Shown piece by piece: positions 11,806 to 19,359 of a stretch of DNA of 64,000 nucleotides; the first letter of the stretch is position 1, and each line of letters begins with the position of its first letter. Below the pieces are notes generated by a model. That model was not told the DNA's origin and ran no database searches. It was given only the letters and a program-made list of their open reading frames with translations. The position numbers and the translations under genes are program-made. This DNA is from Thermus thermophilus HB8 (lineage in GTDB: Bacteria; Deinococcota; Deinococci; Deinococcales; Thermaceae), in contig NC_006461.1 in the NCBI RefSeq assembly GCF_000091545.1, forward strand, positions 1,586,304 to 1,650,303, written 5' to 3'.

Positions 11806-13161
11806 TTAGCGGGGGGGCACCCAGGGCTCCCCGCGGAAGAAGCCGTAGACCAGGCGTCCCACCACCCCGCCCAGAAGGACCAGCCCCAGGAGGTTGGGAA
11901 GGGCCATGAGGCCGTTTAGGGTGTCGGAGACGGCCAAAAAGGCCTCGAGGCCCCCCAAGGGCCCCACGAAGGCGAGGGTGGCGAAGGCGAGGCGGTAGGG
12001 CCAGCGAACGCCCTCCCCGAGGAGGAAGGCCGCGGCCTCCTCGCCGTAAAACCCCCAGGAGACCATGGTCCCCAGGGCGAAGACCGCCACGGTGAGGGCG
12101 AGGACCACGCCTCCCAAGGGGTGGGCCTGGAAGAGGGCCTGGGCGGCCTCGGCGGCGCCACCCCCTTCCCGCCAAAGCCCGGAGGCGACGAAGGTGAGGG
12201 CGGTGAGGGAGGTCACCAGGAAGCTCACGAGCATCTCCGTGACCCCCCAGAACCCCTGGCGCACGGGGTGGTCCACCTGGGCCTGGGCGTGGGCGATGGC
12301 GGCCGAGCCCAGCCCCGCCTCGTTGGCGAAGATGCCCCGGCCAAGCCCGGCGTTGATTACGGCGAAGAGGCTGTAGCCCGCGGCCCCGCCCAAGGCCGCC
12401 TCCGGGGTGAAGGCGGCCTGGAAGACCAGGGCCAGGGCCTCGGGAATCCTCCCGGCGTAAAGGACGAGGAGGGGCCCCAAGGCCACCAGGAAGAGGAGGA
12501 GCTTCAAGGGCACCACCACCTGGGCGAAGCGGGCCACCCGCACGATCCCCCCGCCCAGGACGAGGCCCACCAGAAGGGCGAGGAAGAGGCCCACCAAAGC
12601 GGGCGGGGCCCCCAAGGGGGCCAGGGCCCCCCCCACCGCCCCCGCCTGGGAGAGGTTGCCGATGCCAAAAGCGGCCACCGCGGCGAAGAAGGCGAAGAGG
12701 TGGCCCAGGAAGCGCAGCCTAGGAAGCCCCCGGGAAAGGTAGTACATGGGCCCGCCGGAAACGGAGCCGTCGGCGAAGCGGCGGCGGTAGTGGACCGCCA
12801 GGGTGGCCTCGGCGAACTTCGTGCCGGTGCCGAAGAAGTAGCCCACCCACATCCAGAAGACCGCCCCCGGCCCCCCCACGAGGACCGCCGCCAGCATCCC
12901 CAAAAGGTGGCCCGTGCCCAGGGTGGCGGAGAGGGCCACCATGGTGGCCTGGTAGGGGGTGATCTGGCCGCCGAAGCCGTAGGCCCGCTCCCGGATCGCC
13001 CCCAGGGTCTCGCTGAAGGCCACCCGCGCCATCCTGAGGGGGGCGCTGAACCAGCGGATCCGGAAGATCACCAGGTAGGCCCCCACCAGGAGGTAGACCA
13101 GCTTCATGGGAAAGCCGAAAACGATGCGGTTCAAGGTTTCGTTCCAGGCCAGGATGTCCAT
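11806..13161 (-). CDS. Sodium:alanine symporter (AGCS family)
   Basis: The 451-residue protein has about ten membrane segments and the AGCS signature GGPGAVFWMWVGYFFGTGTKFAE near residue 100, plus SATLGTGHLLG, the variant of the family GTGN loop. The family imports alanine or glycine with sodium. The gene follows the DUF4388 gene by 3 bases on the same strand, so the two may be cotranscribed although no functional link is obvious. Confidence 0.87.
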   Translation of the reverse strand: MDILAWNETLNRIVFGFPMKLVYLLVGAYLVIFRIRWFSAPLRMARVAFSETLGAIRERAYGFGGQITPYQATMVALSATLGTGHLLGMLAAVLVGGPGAVFWMWVGYFFGTGTKFAEATLAVHYRRRFADGSVSGGPMYYLSRGLPRLRFLGHLFAFFAAVAAFGIGNLSQAGAVGGALAPLGAPPALVGLFLALLVGLVLGGGIVRVARFAQVVVPLKLLLFLVALGPLLVLYAGRIPEALALVFQAAFTPEAALGGAAGYSLFAVINAGLGRGIFANEAGLGSAAIAHAQAQVDHPVRQGFWGVTEMLVSFLVTSLTALTFVASGLWREGGGAAEAAQALFQAHPLGGVVLALTVAVFALGTMVSWGFYGEEAAAFLLGEGVRWPYRLAFATLAFVGPLGGLEAFLAVSDTLNGLMALPNLLGLVLLGGVVGRLVYGFFRGEPWVPPR

Positions 13162-13164
13162 GGG

Positions 13165-13947
13165 CTACACCTCCGGCACGGCCTCCACCTTGTCCCCCCG
13201 GCGGAGGCGCAGGCGCTTCAGGTCCTCCTCCATAAGCCCCACCCTCCCCTGGAGGTTGGGCCGGGGGCGGACCTCGAGGACCGCCCCCAGGGGCAGGAGC
13301 CGCACCCTAAACCCTCGGCGGATGGCCCGGGCCCACTGGGCGTAGAGGGCCTCGTCCACGTAGGCCACCCCCGAGCCCGGCCCGTAGATGGGGAGGACCA
13401 CGAGGGGCTCGGGGGGAAGGTCCACCTCGGGGTAGGCCTCCAGGGCCCCCACCTCCAGGAGGGTGCTGAGGACCCGGGCCTGCCGCAACACCCCGGGGGC
13501 GAGGAGGACCTCGGCGATCCGCTTCCCCTCCACCCGGGCGAGGAGGCCTAGCGCCTCCGGGGGAAGCTCCACCGCGCTCCCCTCCCGGGGTAGGCGGAGG
13601 CGGAGGCCCCAGTCGGCGGGCAGCTTGACCTTCTCCCAGGCGGCCTGGGCCTGGGCGAGCCGGGCCGGGACCTCGAGGCCCCCAAGCAGGGTGGTGTGGG
13701 GCGGAAGCGCCTCGGGCTCAAAGACGAAGGGGGCCCGCCTGAGCCCCACCAGGAGGTCCAGGGCCTCCTCCCCTTCCAAGGCCCTCTCCCCCGCCTGGGC
13801 CTTGGCGTGGACCACCTGCCCGCCCCGAAGGTAGACCTCGGCCTCCAAAAAAGGGGGACGCAGGTGCAGCCTCCCCGTGCGCCCGGCGCTCATCAGCGCC
13901 CCCACCAGGGAGGGAAACGGGAACTCGGCCAGATCCCCCGAAAGCAT
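13165..13947 (-). CDS. DUF4388 domain protein
   Basis: The N-terminus (MLSGDLAEFPFPSLVGALM, then SGRTGRLHL-like and VYLRGGQVVHAKA) is a clear DUF4388 domain, a module common in Thermus, Deinococcus and myxobacteria in proteins tied to signalling and surface motility. The last 90 residues are basic and beta-rich (RRGFRVRLLPLGAVLEVRPR). ATG at 13947 is preceded, 9 bases up, by TAAAAC and no ribosome-binding site, suggesting a leaderless mRNA. It is transcribed divergently from the esterase. Confidence 0.72.
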   Translation of the reverse strand: MLSGDLAEFPFPSLVGALMSAGRTGRLHLRPPFLEAEVYLRGGQVVHAKAQAGERALEGEEALDLLVGLRRAPFVFEPEALPPHTTLLGGLEVPARLAQAQAAWEKVKLPADWGLRLRLPREGSAVELPPEALGLLARVEGKRIAEVLLAPGVLRQARVLSTLLEVGALEAYPEVDLPPEPLVVLPIYGPGSGVAYVDEALYAQWARAIRRGFRVRLLPLGAVLEVRPRPNLQGRVGLMEEDLKRLRLRRGDKVEAVPEV

Positions 13948-14003
13948 TCGCCCCACGTTTTACCACGGGCGCACCCTCCCGTCCAGACGGGGTATGCTTA
14001 GGC

Positions 14004-14687
14004 ATGCACCTTCTCCTCCTCCACGGCTTCACTTCCCACCCCGTCCTCACCCTCGGCCCCCTGTCGGAAAGGCTTAAGGAGGCGGGGTGGGAGGTGCGCC
14101 AGCCCGCCCTGCCGGGCCACGGCACGCGGCCCGAGGACCTCCTAAAGGTGCGCTTTCAGGACTGGCTCCTGGCGGCGGAGGAGGCCTACCTGGAGCTTCC
14201 CGAGCCCCGGGGGGTGGTGGGGCTTTCCATGGGGGGGCTTCTCGCCGCCCACCTCGCCGCCCGCCACCCCACAAAGGCCCTCGTGGCCCTGGCCCCCGCC
14301 TTCGCCCTGAAAAACCCCTTGGCGCCCTACCTCCACTGGCTCATCCCCCGCTTTCCCGGCCCGCCCTCCATAGAGGACCCGGAGCTCAGGAAGCGCAACC
14401 CCAACTACCCCTACTTCCCCACCCGGGCCGTCCTGGAGCTCCTCGCCCTCATGCGCAAGACCCCGGAGGTCCTCCCCCGGGTGAAGGCCCGGGCCCTGGT
14501 GGTGGAGGCGGGGAAAGACCGGGTGGTGAAGGGGGTGGACCGGTACTTCGCCCTCTTGGGAAGCCCGAGGAAGGACCACCTCGTCTTCCCGGAAAGCGGC
14601 CACGACCTCCTCCTGGACCGGGACCGGGAGGAGGTGGCCCGGGCGGTGCGCGACTGGCTTCTTGCAAGTGATAACTACTTGCAATAA
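14004..14687 (+). CDS. Alpha/beta hydrolase (carboxylesterase / monoacylglycerol lipase type)
   Basis: The 227-residue enzyme has the oxyanion region LLHGFTSHP, the nucleophile elbow GLSMGG (Ser about 74), an acid in AGKDRVV and the catalytic His in ESGHDLLLDRD. Size and motifs match thermophilic carboxylesterases such as Est30. TATGCT (13993-13998) lies 5 bases before the ATG, a leaderless arrangement. Its last codons hold the -35 and operator of the ZIP transporter. Confidence 0.85.
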   Translation: MHLLLLHGFTSHPVLTLGPLSERLKEAGWEVRQPALPGHGTRPEDLLKVRFQDWLLAAEEAYLELPEPRGVVGLSMGGLLAAHLAARHPTKALVALAPAFALKNPLAPYLHWLIPRFPGPPSIEDPELRKRNPNYPYFPTRAVLELLALMRKTPEVLPRVKARALVVEAGKDRVVKGVDRYFALLGSPRKDHLVFPESGHDLLLDRDREEVARAVRDWLLASDNYLQ

Positions 14688-14690
14688 AAT
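14662..14690 (+). promoter_or_regulatory. Promoter with overlapping palindromic operator for the ZIP transporter
   Basis: TTGCAAGT (14662-14669) and ACTTGCAA (14677-14684) form a perfect 8-bp inverted repeat around 7 bases. Its left end is also the -35 (TTGCAA), and TAAAAT (14685-14690) follows after 17 bases as -10. A repressor bound here would block RNA polymerase. Since the gene is a metal importer, a metal-sensing repressor (Zur, MntR or Fur type) is inferred. The site is inside the 3' end of the esterase gene. Confidence 0.72.
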
Positions 14691-14699
14691 GGGCCCGGT

Positions 14700-15446
14700 A
14701 TGGAAGGCCTGCCCATCACTCCCTGGACGGTGTTCCTCTACGCCTTCCTCACCGCCGTCGCCACAGGCCTCGGCGCCCTCCCCTTCCTCTTCACCCGCGG
14801 GATCACGCGGCGGCACCTCGGCCTCGCCAACGCCGCCGCCGCCGGGCTCATGGTGGCGGCGAGCTTCGGCCTGATCTACGAGGGGGTGAACTACAGCCTG
14901 GGGCGGACCCTGGTGGGCGTGGGCCTCGGCCTCCTCTTCATCCTCCTCGCCCACCGCTACCTCGAGGGCCGGGAGGTGAACCTCGGCGACCTCAAGGGCC
15001 TGGACGCCCGCAAGGCCCTGATGATGGTGGGCATCATGACCCTTCACTCCTTCGCCGAAGGGGTGGGGGTGGGGGTGGCCTTCGGGGGCGGGGAGGCCCT
15101 CGGGGTCTTCATCTCCTTGGCCATCGCCGTGCACAACATCCCCGAGGGACTCGCCATCAGCCTCGTCCTCGTTCCCCGGGGGGTGAGCGTGCTCGGGGCC
15201 GCCTTTTGGAGCGTCTTCTCCAGCCTGCCCCAGCCCCTCATGGCCGTGCCCGCCTACCTCTTCGTGGAAACCTTCCAACCCTTCCTGCCGGTGGGGCTTG
15301 GCCTCGCCGCCGGGGCCATGATCTGGATGGCCGCGGCCGAGCTCCTCCCCGACGCCCTGAAGGAGGCCGAGGCCGAGGGGGTGGCCACGGTCCTCACCCT
15401 CTCCGTGGCCCTGATGGTGGCCTTCCAGATCCTGATCGGGGGCTAA
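14700..15446 (+). CDS. ZIP family divalent metal transporter
   Basis: The 248-residue membrane protein has eight predicted helices and the two ZIP metal-site motifs, HSFAEG in helix IV and HNIPEG in helix V (about residues 113 and 140), so both binuclear-centre histidines and glutamates are present. ZIP proteins import zinc, manganese or iron. ATG lies 9 bases after the -10 with no ribosome-binding site. The last segment ends in the membrane (FQILIGG). Confidence 0.88.
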   Translation: MEGLPITPWTVFLYAFLTAVATGLGALPFLFTRGITRRHLGLANAAAAGLMVAASFGLIYEGVNYSLGRTLVGVGLGLLFILLAHRYLEGREVNLGDLKGLDARKALMMVGIMTLHSFAEGVGVGVAFGGGEALGVFISLAIAVHNIPEGLAISLVLVPRGVSVLGAAFWSVFSSLPQPLMAVPAYLFVETFQPFLPVGLGLAAGAMIWMAAAELLPDALKEAEAEGVATVLTLSVALMVAFQILIGG

Positions 15447-15464
15447 GCGCCCGCGGTGGGGTCC

Positions 15465-16130
15465 TTAGAGCCAGACCCAGGGGAGGGGGGCCTCGAGGCG
15501 GAGGGCCTCCAGGCTCGGCCGAACCCTATAGGCCTCCAGGACCACCCCGGCCTCCCGCGCCGCTTGGGCGGCCTCGAGGAGGGCCCGGTCCGCGGGGTCC
15601 AGGGCAAAGGCCTCGGCCAGGGGGTGCTGGACGAGCCAGACGGCGAAGGCCCCGTACCCCTCCCGGGCCAAGGCGGCGAGGAGGCGAAGGTGGCGCGCCC
15701 CCCTCGAGGTGGGGGCGTCGGGGAAGAGGGCGAGGGCCCCCTCCAGCCGGTTCGCGTTCTTGGCCTCAAAGAAGGCCTCCCTTCCCCCCACCCGGGCCCA
15801 GAAGTCCAGCCTTTCCCCTTGTAGCCCCACCTCCCGCCGCAAGGCCTCCAGGGGTCCGTAGCGCCCGGCGCGAAGGAGCCTTTCCAGAAGGGGCCCCGCC
15901 AGGGTGGCGTCCACCCCCACGAGGACGCCTTCCCGCTCCACCAGGTAAAGCCGCCCCCGGGTCTTGGCCGTGGGCCTCGGGTGGTAGTGGCCCCGGGTTC
16001 CGGGGAGGAGAAGCTCGGTGAGGCGGCCCGTGTTGGCGAGGTGGAGGGGGCCCACGTCCGCCTCCACCACGAACCGGTTCGCCCGCCGGAGGATCCGGCA
16101 GGGAAGGAGGGGAGGAAGGGGAAGCTCCAT
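15465..16130 (-). CDS. sfsA: SfsA family protein (sugar fermentation stimulation homolog)
   Basis: The 222-residue protein starts at MELPLPPLLPCRILRRANRF, the SfsA start, and contains RFVVEADV, HLANTGRL, LPGTRGHYHPR and the nuclease-like FFEAKNANRLEGALALFPDAPTSRGARHL region with the family's E-K and D residues. SfsA proteins have an OB-like domain and a restriction-nuclease fold; their cellular role is poorly defined. TAGCCT lies 7 bases before the ATG. The open frame continues upstream through the tRNA genes, but that part is not coding. Confidence 0.85.
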   Translation of the reverse strand: MELPLPPLLPCRILRRANRFVVEADVGPLHLANTGRLTELLLPGTRGHYHPRPTAKTRGRLYLVEREGVLVGVDATLAGPLLERLLRAGRYGPLEALRREVGLQGERLDFWARVGGREAFFEAKNANRLEGALALFPDAPTSRGARHLRLLAALAREGYGAFAVWLVQHPLAEAFALDPADRALLEAAQAAREAGVVLEAYRVRPSLEALRLEAPLPWVWL

Positions 16131-16151
16131 CCCCCCAAGGCTACAAAAGGG

Positions 16152-16171
16152 AAGGCCCGGGAGGTCCCGGG
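16152..16171 (-). terminator. Intrinsic terminator after the serine tRNA genes
   Basis: GGCCCGGGA and TCCCGGGCC pair across 16152-16171. On the minus strand the hairpin follows the tRNA 3' end by a few bases and is followed by TTCCCTTTT. It separates tRNA transcription from sfsA, whose start is 22 bp further on. Confidence 0.8.
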
Positions 16172-16175
16172 CCTT

Positions 16176-16269
<94 letters not shown>

Positions 16270-16276
16270 AAGCCTT

Positions 16277-16367
16277 TGGCGGAGGGTGAGGGATTCGAAC
16301 CCCCGGTGGGCTTCGCGCCCACAGCGGTTTTCAAGACCGCCGCCTTCAACCGCTCGGCCAACCCTCC
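16277..16367 (-). tRNA. tRNA-Ser (anticodon UGA)
   Basis: The reverse complement gives a 91-nt class II tRNA, with acceptor GGAGGGT paired to ACCCTCC (discriminator G, encoded CCA), a long variable arm (GTGGGC/GCCCAC), and T-loop GGTTCGAATCC. The anticodon loop CTTGAAA gives UGA, reading UCA and, by wobble, other UCN serine codons. First gene of the two-tRNA unit. Confidence 0.96.
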
Positions 16368-16387
16368 AAGGTATGGCCGCACCCCCT

Positions 16388-16417
16388 ACTATGCGGGAAA
16401 AGGGGGGGCGGTGTCAA
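16388..16417 (-). promoter_or_regulatory. Promoter of the tRNA-Ser operon
   Basis: On the minus strand TTGACA (16412-16417) and CATAGT (16388-16393) are 18 bases apart, with a start expected near 16381, 14 bases before the first tRNA. The consensus -35 matches that of the 16S rRNA promoter in this window. It lies within the end of the acyltransferase remnant. Confidence 0.78.
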
Positions 16418-16862
16418 GGCTACCGCCGAAGAGGGCCACCGAAATCCGGACCCGCACCACAAACCAGGCGAGGAGGAGGGGCACCCCCAGGGCCAAAAGC
16501 CCGTAGATCAGGAAGGCGGGCTTGGCCCCCAGGGGCTCGGGGAAGCCGGGGAAGCGCTCCAAAAGGCAGATGACCATCGGATGGACCAGGTAGATCTGCA
16601 GGGAGTAGCGGCCGAGGAAGCAGGCGAAACTCCGGTAGAAGGAGGCCCCCAGGACCAGGGTGGTCATGAAGAGGAAGGCGGGCACCGCGAAGTGCAGGGT
16701 GCGGTTCACCCCCGCCAGAAGGAGCCACTCGGGACTCCCCTGGGGCAACTCCCGCAGGAACCGGCCCGTCACGTGGTACAGGACCACCTCGAGGATGGCG
16801 AGCCCCCGGAAAACCTCCACCCAGGGAAGGCGCTCCACGGGCTCATTATGGGTGAGGTTCAT
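16389..16862 (-). pseudogene. Acyltransferase 3 family remnant with internal deletion
   Basis: The 157-codon frame starts MNLTHNEPVERLPWVEVFRG and holds the conserved N-terminal Arg and His of membrane acyltransferases (RGLAILEVVLYH). After TTLVLGASFYRSF it jumps to the C-terminal hallmark GRYSLQIYLVHP. Complete family members have about 330-380 residues and ten helices; here roughly helices 3-8 are missing without a frame change. The product would probably be inactive, so an in-frame deletion is inferred. It overlaps the SWIM gene by 17 bases. Confidence 0.7.
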
Positions 16863-18270
16863 GAGGACTCCCCAAGAGGGGGGCGAGCTCCTCCCGCAGG
16901 GCCCGCCTTCGGGGATAGGCCCGAACCAGGCCCCAAGCGGCCTCCCGGGCCCTCTTGGGGTCCAGGCGGGCAAGCCGCCCAAGAAGCCCCGCCGCCTCCC
17001 GGTAGGCCGCCCGCCCCCCCGCCTCCACCCGGGCCTTGGCCGCCTCCAGGTAAAGCCGGGCCGCCTCCTGGGGAAGCCTCTCCTCCAGGACCGCGGCGAG
17101 GGCGGGGTAGGCCTCCGGGGAAGCCCGCTTGAGGAGGCGGTCCAGGGCCTTCCAGTCCTCCTCCAGGAGGTGGATGCGGGCGAGGAGGGCGGGGTCTTGC
17201 ACCTGGCGCAGGAGGCGGGGCCGCTCCTCGGCGAAGCCCCGGCCCAGCTTGGCCTTGAGGGCCAGGTAGTCCTCGAGGTTAGGCCTCAGGCGAAAGCGGG
17301 CCCGGTGGTCCCCCACCCCGCCCCGGTGGGCCACGAGGAGGTCCAGGAGGGGAAGGAGCCTTGGGTCCCTGCCGAACCAGGCCACGGCCTCCTCGGCGTA
17401 CCGCAGGGCCTCCTCCCGCCTGCCCAGGCGCAAGAGGCGCTCCACGAAGGCCAGGTAGTCCTCCACCCCCTCAAGCCCCTCCCGCAAGACCCCCAAGGCC
17501 TCCTCCTCCCGCCCGAGCCGGAAGAGGAGCTCCGCCTTAAGGGCGCGCTTCAGGGGCTCCCCCCCCGCAAGGAGGGCCAGGGCCTTCTCCGGCGCCTTCT
17601 CCCCCAGGGCCAGGAAGGCCTCCCCCAGGGCCTCAAAGGGGTGGCGGAGGTAGAGCTTGAGGAGGAAGGCAAGCTCCCCTCCAAGGTCCAGGTAGCGGCG
17701 GAGGACCGGCCCGAGGTAAGGCCCGGGGTCAAAGGGAGCCTCGAGGAGGGCCTCCAGAAAGGCCGCCACCTCCTCCCTCCCCGCCTGGGGGAGGCTAAGG
17801 AGAAGCGCCTTGGCCTCCTCCTCCCCCCCGCCCAGGCGAAAGGCCTGCCTTAGGCGCCGAACCCCTTCGGCAAAAACCTCCTCGGGAGAAAGGAGCTCCT
17901 TGAGAAGGAAGGCCACCTCGGGCAGGGTGGCAAGCCGCAGGAGAAGCCCCTTGGCCTCCTCGGGGGAGAGGGCCTCGAGGCGGGGCCACAGGTCCTCAGG
18001 CCGCCTTTCTAGGTAAGCGTAGAGGAGGGCGGCCGCGTGCTTGCAGGGAAAGAAGGGGTAGGGGCAGGTGCAGCTCCCCACAAGCCCCGGCCCCACCTCC
18101 ACCCGGTAGGGCCTGGGCTCCGAGCCCTGCACCTCCCCCAAAAGCCTCTCCCCCACCCGGAAGACCCGCCTCACCCGGCCCTCCCTGGCGTAGGCCAGGC
18201 CCCGGCGGAGGACCTCCTCGGGGAAAAAGGCGGCGAAGTCCTCCTCCTTCTCCGGGGGAAAAAGCGCCAC
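16846..18270 (-). CDS. SWIM zinc-finger protein
   Basis: The 474-residue protein has an N-terminal SWIM domain with the zinc motif CTCPYPFFPCKH (CxC...CxH, about residues 66-77). The remaining 390 residues are alpha-helical repeats rich in Leu, Ala, Glu and Arg, resembling TPR-like arrays. SWIM domains bind DNA or protein. The start is GTG at 18270, 6 bases after CAAACT with TTGATA 18 bases further up. It is divergent from the radical SAM gene. Confidence 0.75.
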   Translation of the reverse strand: MALFPPEKEEDFAAFFPEEVLRRGLAYAREGRVRRVFRVGERLLGEVQGSEPRPYRVEVGPGLVGSCTCPYPFFPCKHAAALLYAYLERRPEDLWPRLEALSPEEAKGLLLRLATLPEVAFLLKELLSPEEVFAEGVRRLRQAFRLGGGEEEAKALLLSLPQAGREEVAAFLEALLEAPFDPGPYLGPVLRRYLDLGGELAFLLKLYLRHPFEALGEAFLALGEKAPEKALALLAGGEPLKRALKAELLFRLGREEEALGVLREGLEGVEDYLAFVERLLRLGRREEALRYAEEAVAWFGRDPRLLPLLDLLVAHRGGVGDHRARFRLRPNLEDYLALKAKLGRGFAEERPRLLRQVQDPALLARIHLLEEDWKALDRLLKRASPEAYPALAAVLEERLPQEAARLYLEAAKARVEAGGRAAYREAAGLLGRLARLDPKRAREAAWGLVRAYPRRRALREELAPLLGSPHEPHP

Positions 18271-18306
18271 GGCCCCAGTTTGCTACAATGAGACCAGCGG
18301 TATCAA

Positions 18307-19359
18307 ATGACCCTGGCCGCCACCCTAAGGGAAGCAGACCTCTTCCGCTCCCTTCCCAAAGGCTTTGTCCAGTGCCGGGCCTGCGCCCACTACTGCGCCC
18401 TCCCCGAGGGCGGGGCGGGGAAGTGCGGGGTGCGGCGCAACCTCGGGGGTAGGCTCTACCTGGTCACCTACGGCAAGGCGGCCGCCCTTCACCTGGACCC
18501 GGTGGAGAAGAAGCCCCTCTACCACTTCCACCCCGGGGAAGGCATCCTCTCCGTGGGCACCGTGGGGTGCAACCTTTTCTGCGCCTTCTGCCAGAACTGG
18601 CAGATCTCCCAGTTCCGGGAGTTTCGGGTCTCCCCGGAAGGGCGCCTGGACCGCCCCATCGGCGAGGACTGGCCCCCGAAGCGCCTCGTGGCGGAGGCAG
18701 AGGCCCTGGGCGTGAGGCTTCTCGCCTACACCTACAACGAGCCCGCCGTCTGGATAGAGTACGCCCACGACACCGCCCGCCTGGCCAAGGCCCGGGGGAT
18801 GAAGAACGTCTTCGTGACGAGCGGGTTTGAGACCAAAGAGGCCTGGGACTACATCAGGCCCCACCTGGACGCGGCCAACGTGGACCTGAAGGGCTTCACG
18901 GAGAAGTTCTACCGGGAGGTCTGTGGGGCCCGGCTCAAGCCCGTGCTGGAAAGCCTGGGACACCTGGTGGCGAGCGGGGTGTGGGTGGAGGTCACCACGC
19001 TTCTCCTGGAGGGCTATAACGACTCGGACGAGGAGGTCCGGGCCATGGCCCGCTTCCTCAAGGGGCTCTCCCCCGACATCCCCTGGCACCTCACCGCCGC
19101 CCATCCCGACTACCGCATGCTGGACCTGAGGTCCACCCGGCACGCCACCCTGGTCCGGGCCCACGCCATCGCCAAGGAGGAGGGCCTGAGGTTCGTGTAC
19201 GTGGGCAACGTCCTGGACGAGGAAAGGAACTCCACTTATTGCCCCAACTGCGGCAGGCTCCTGGTGCGCCGGCGGGGCTACCGGGTGGAGGCCCTGTGGG
19301 AGGCCCCGGGGGTCTGCCCCGGGTGCGGCCAGCGCATCCCCGGCGTATGGACCTGGTGA
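18307..19359 (+). CDS. AmmeMemoRadiSam-system radical SAM enzyme
   Basis: The 350-residue protein has an N-terminal cysteine cluster (CRACAHYCALPEGGAGKCGVR), the radical SAM motif GCNLFCAFCQNWQ (CxxxCxxC, about residues 88-95), and a C-terminal zinc-ribbon pair (CPNCGRL ... CPGCGQ). This is the pyruvate-formate-lyase-activase-like member of the conserved AMMECR1-Memo-radical SAM trio, which acts on an unknown substrate. TACAAT at 18284-18289 may be its -10. It overlaps the Memo gene by 13 bases. Confidence 0.87.
   Translation: MTLAATLREADLFRSLPKGFVQCRACAHYCALPEGGAGKCGVRRNLGGRLYLVTYGKAAALHLDPVEKKPLYHFHPGEGILSVGTVGCNLFCAFCQNWQISQFREFRVSPEGRLDRPIGEDWPPKRLVAEAEALGVRLLAYTYNEPAVWIEYAHDTARLAKARGMKNVFVTSGFETKEAWDYIRPHLDAANVDLKGFTEKFYREVCGARLKPVLESLGHLVASGVWVEVTTLLLEGYNDSDEEVRAMARFLKGLSPDIPWHLTAAHPDYRMLDLRSTRHATLVRAHAIAKEEGLRFVYVGNVLDEERNSTYCPNCGRLLVRRRGYRVEALWEAPGVCPGCGQRIPGVWTW

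Noticed and set aside
12121..13551. A 476-codon plus-strand frame.
   Set aside because: Shadow of the AGCS symporter and DUF4388 genes; composition is Gly/His/Pro-rich without motifs.
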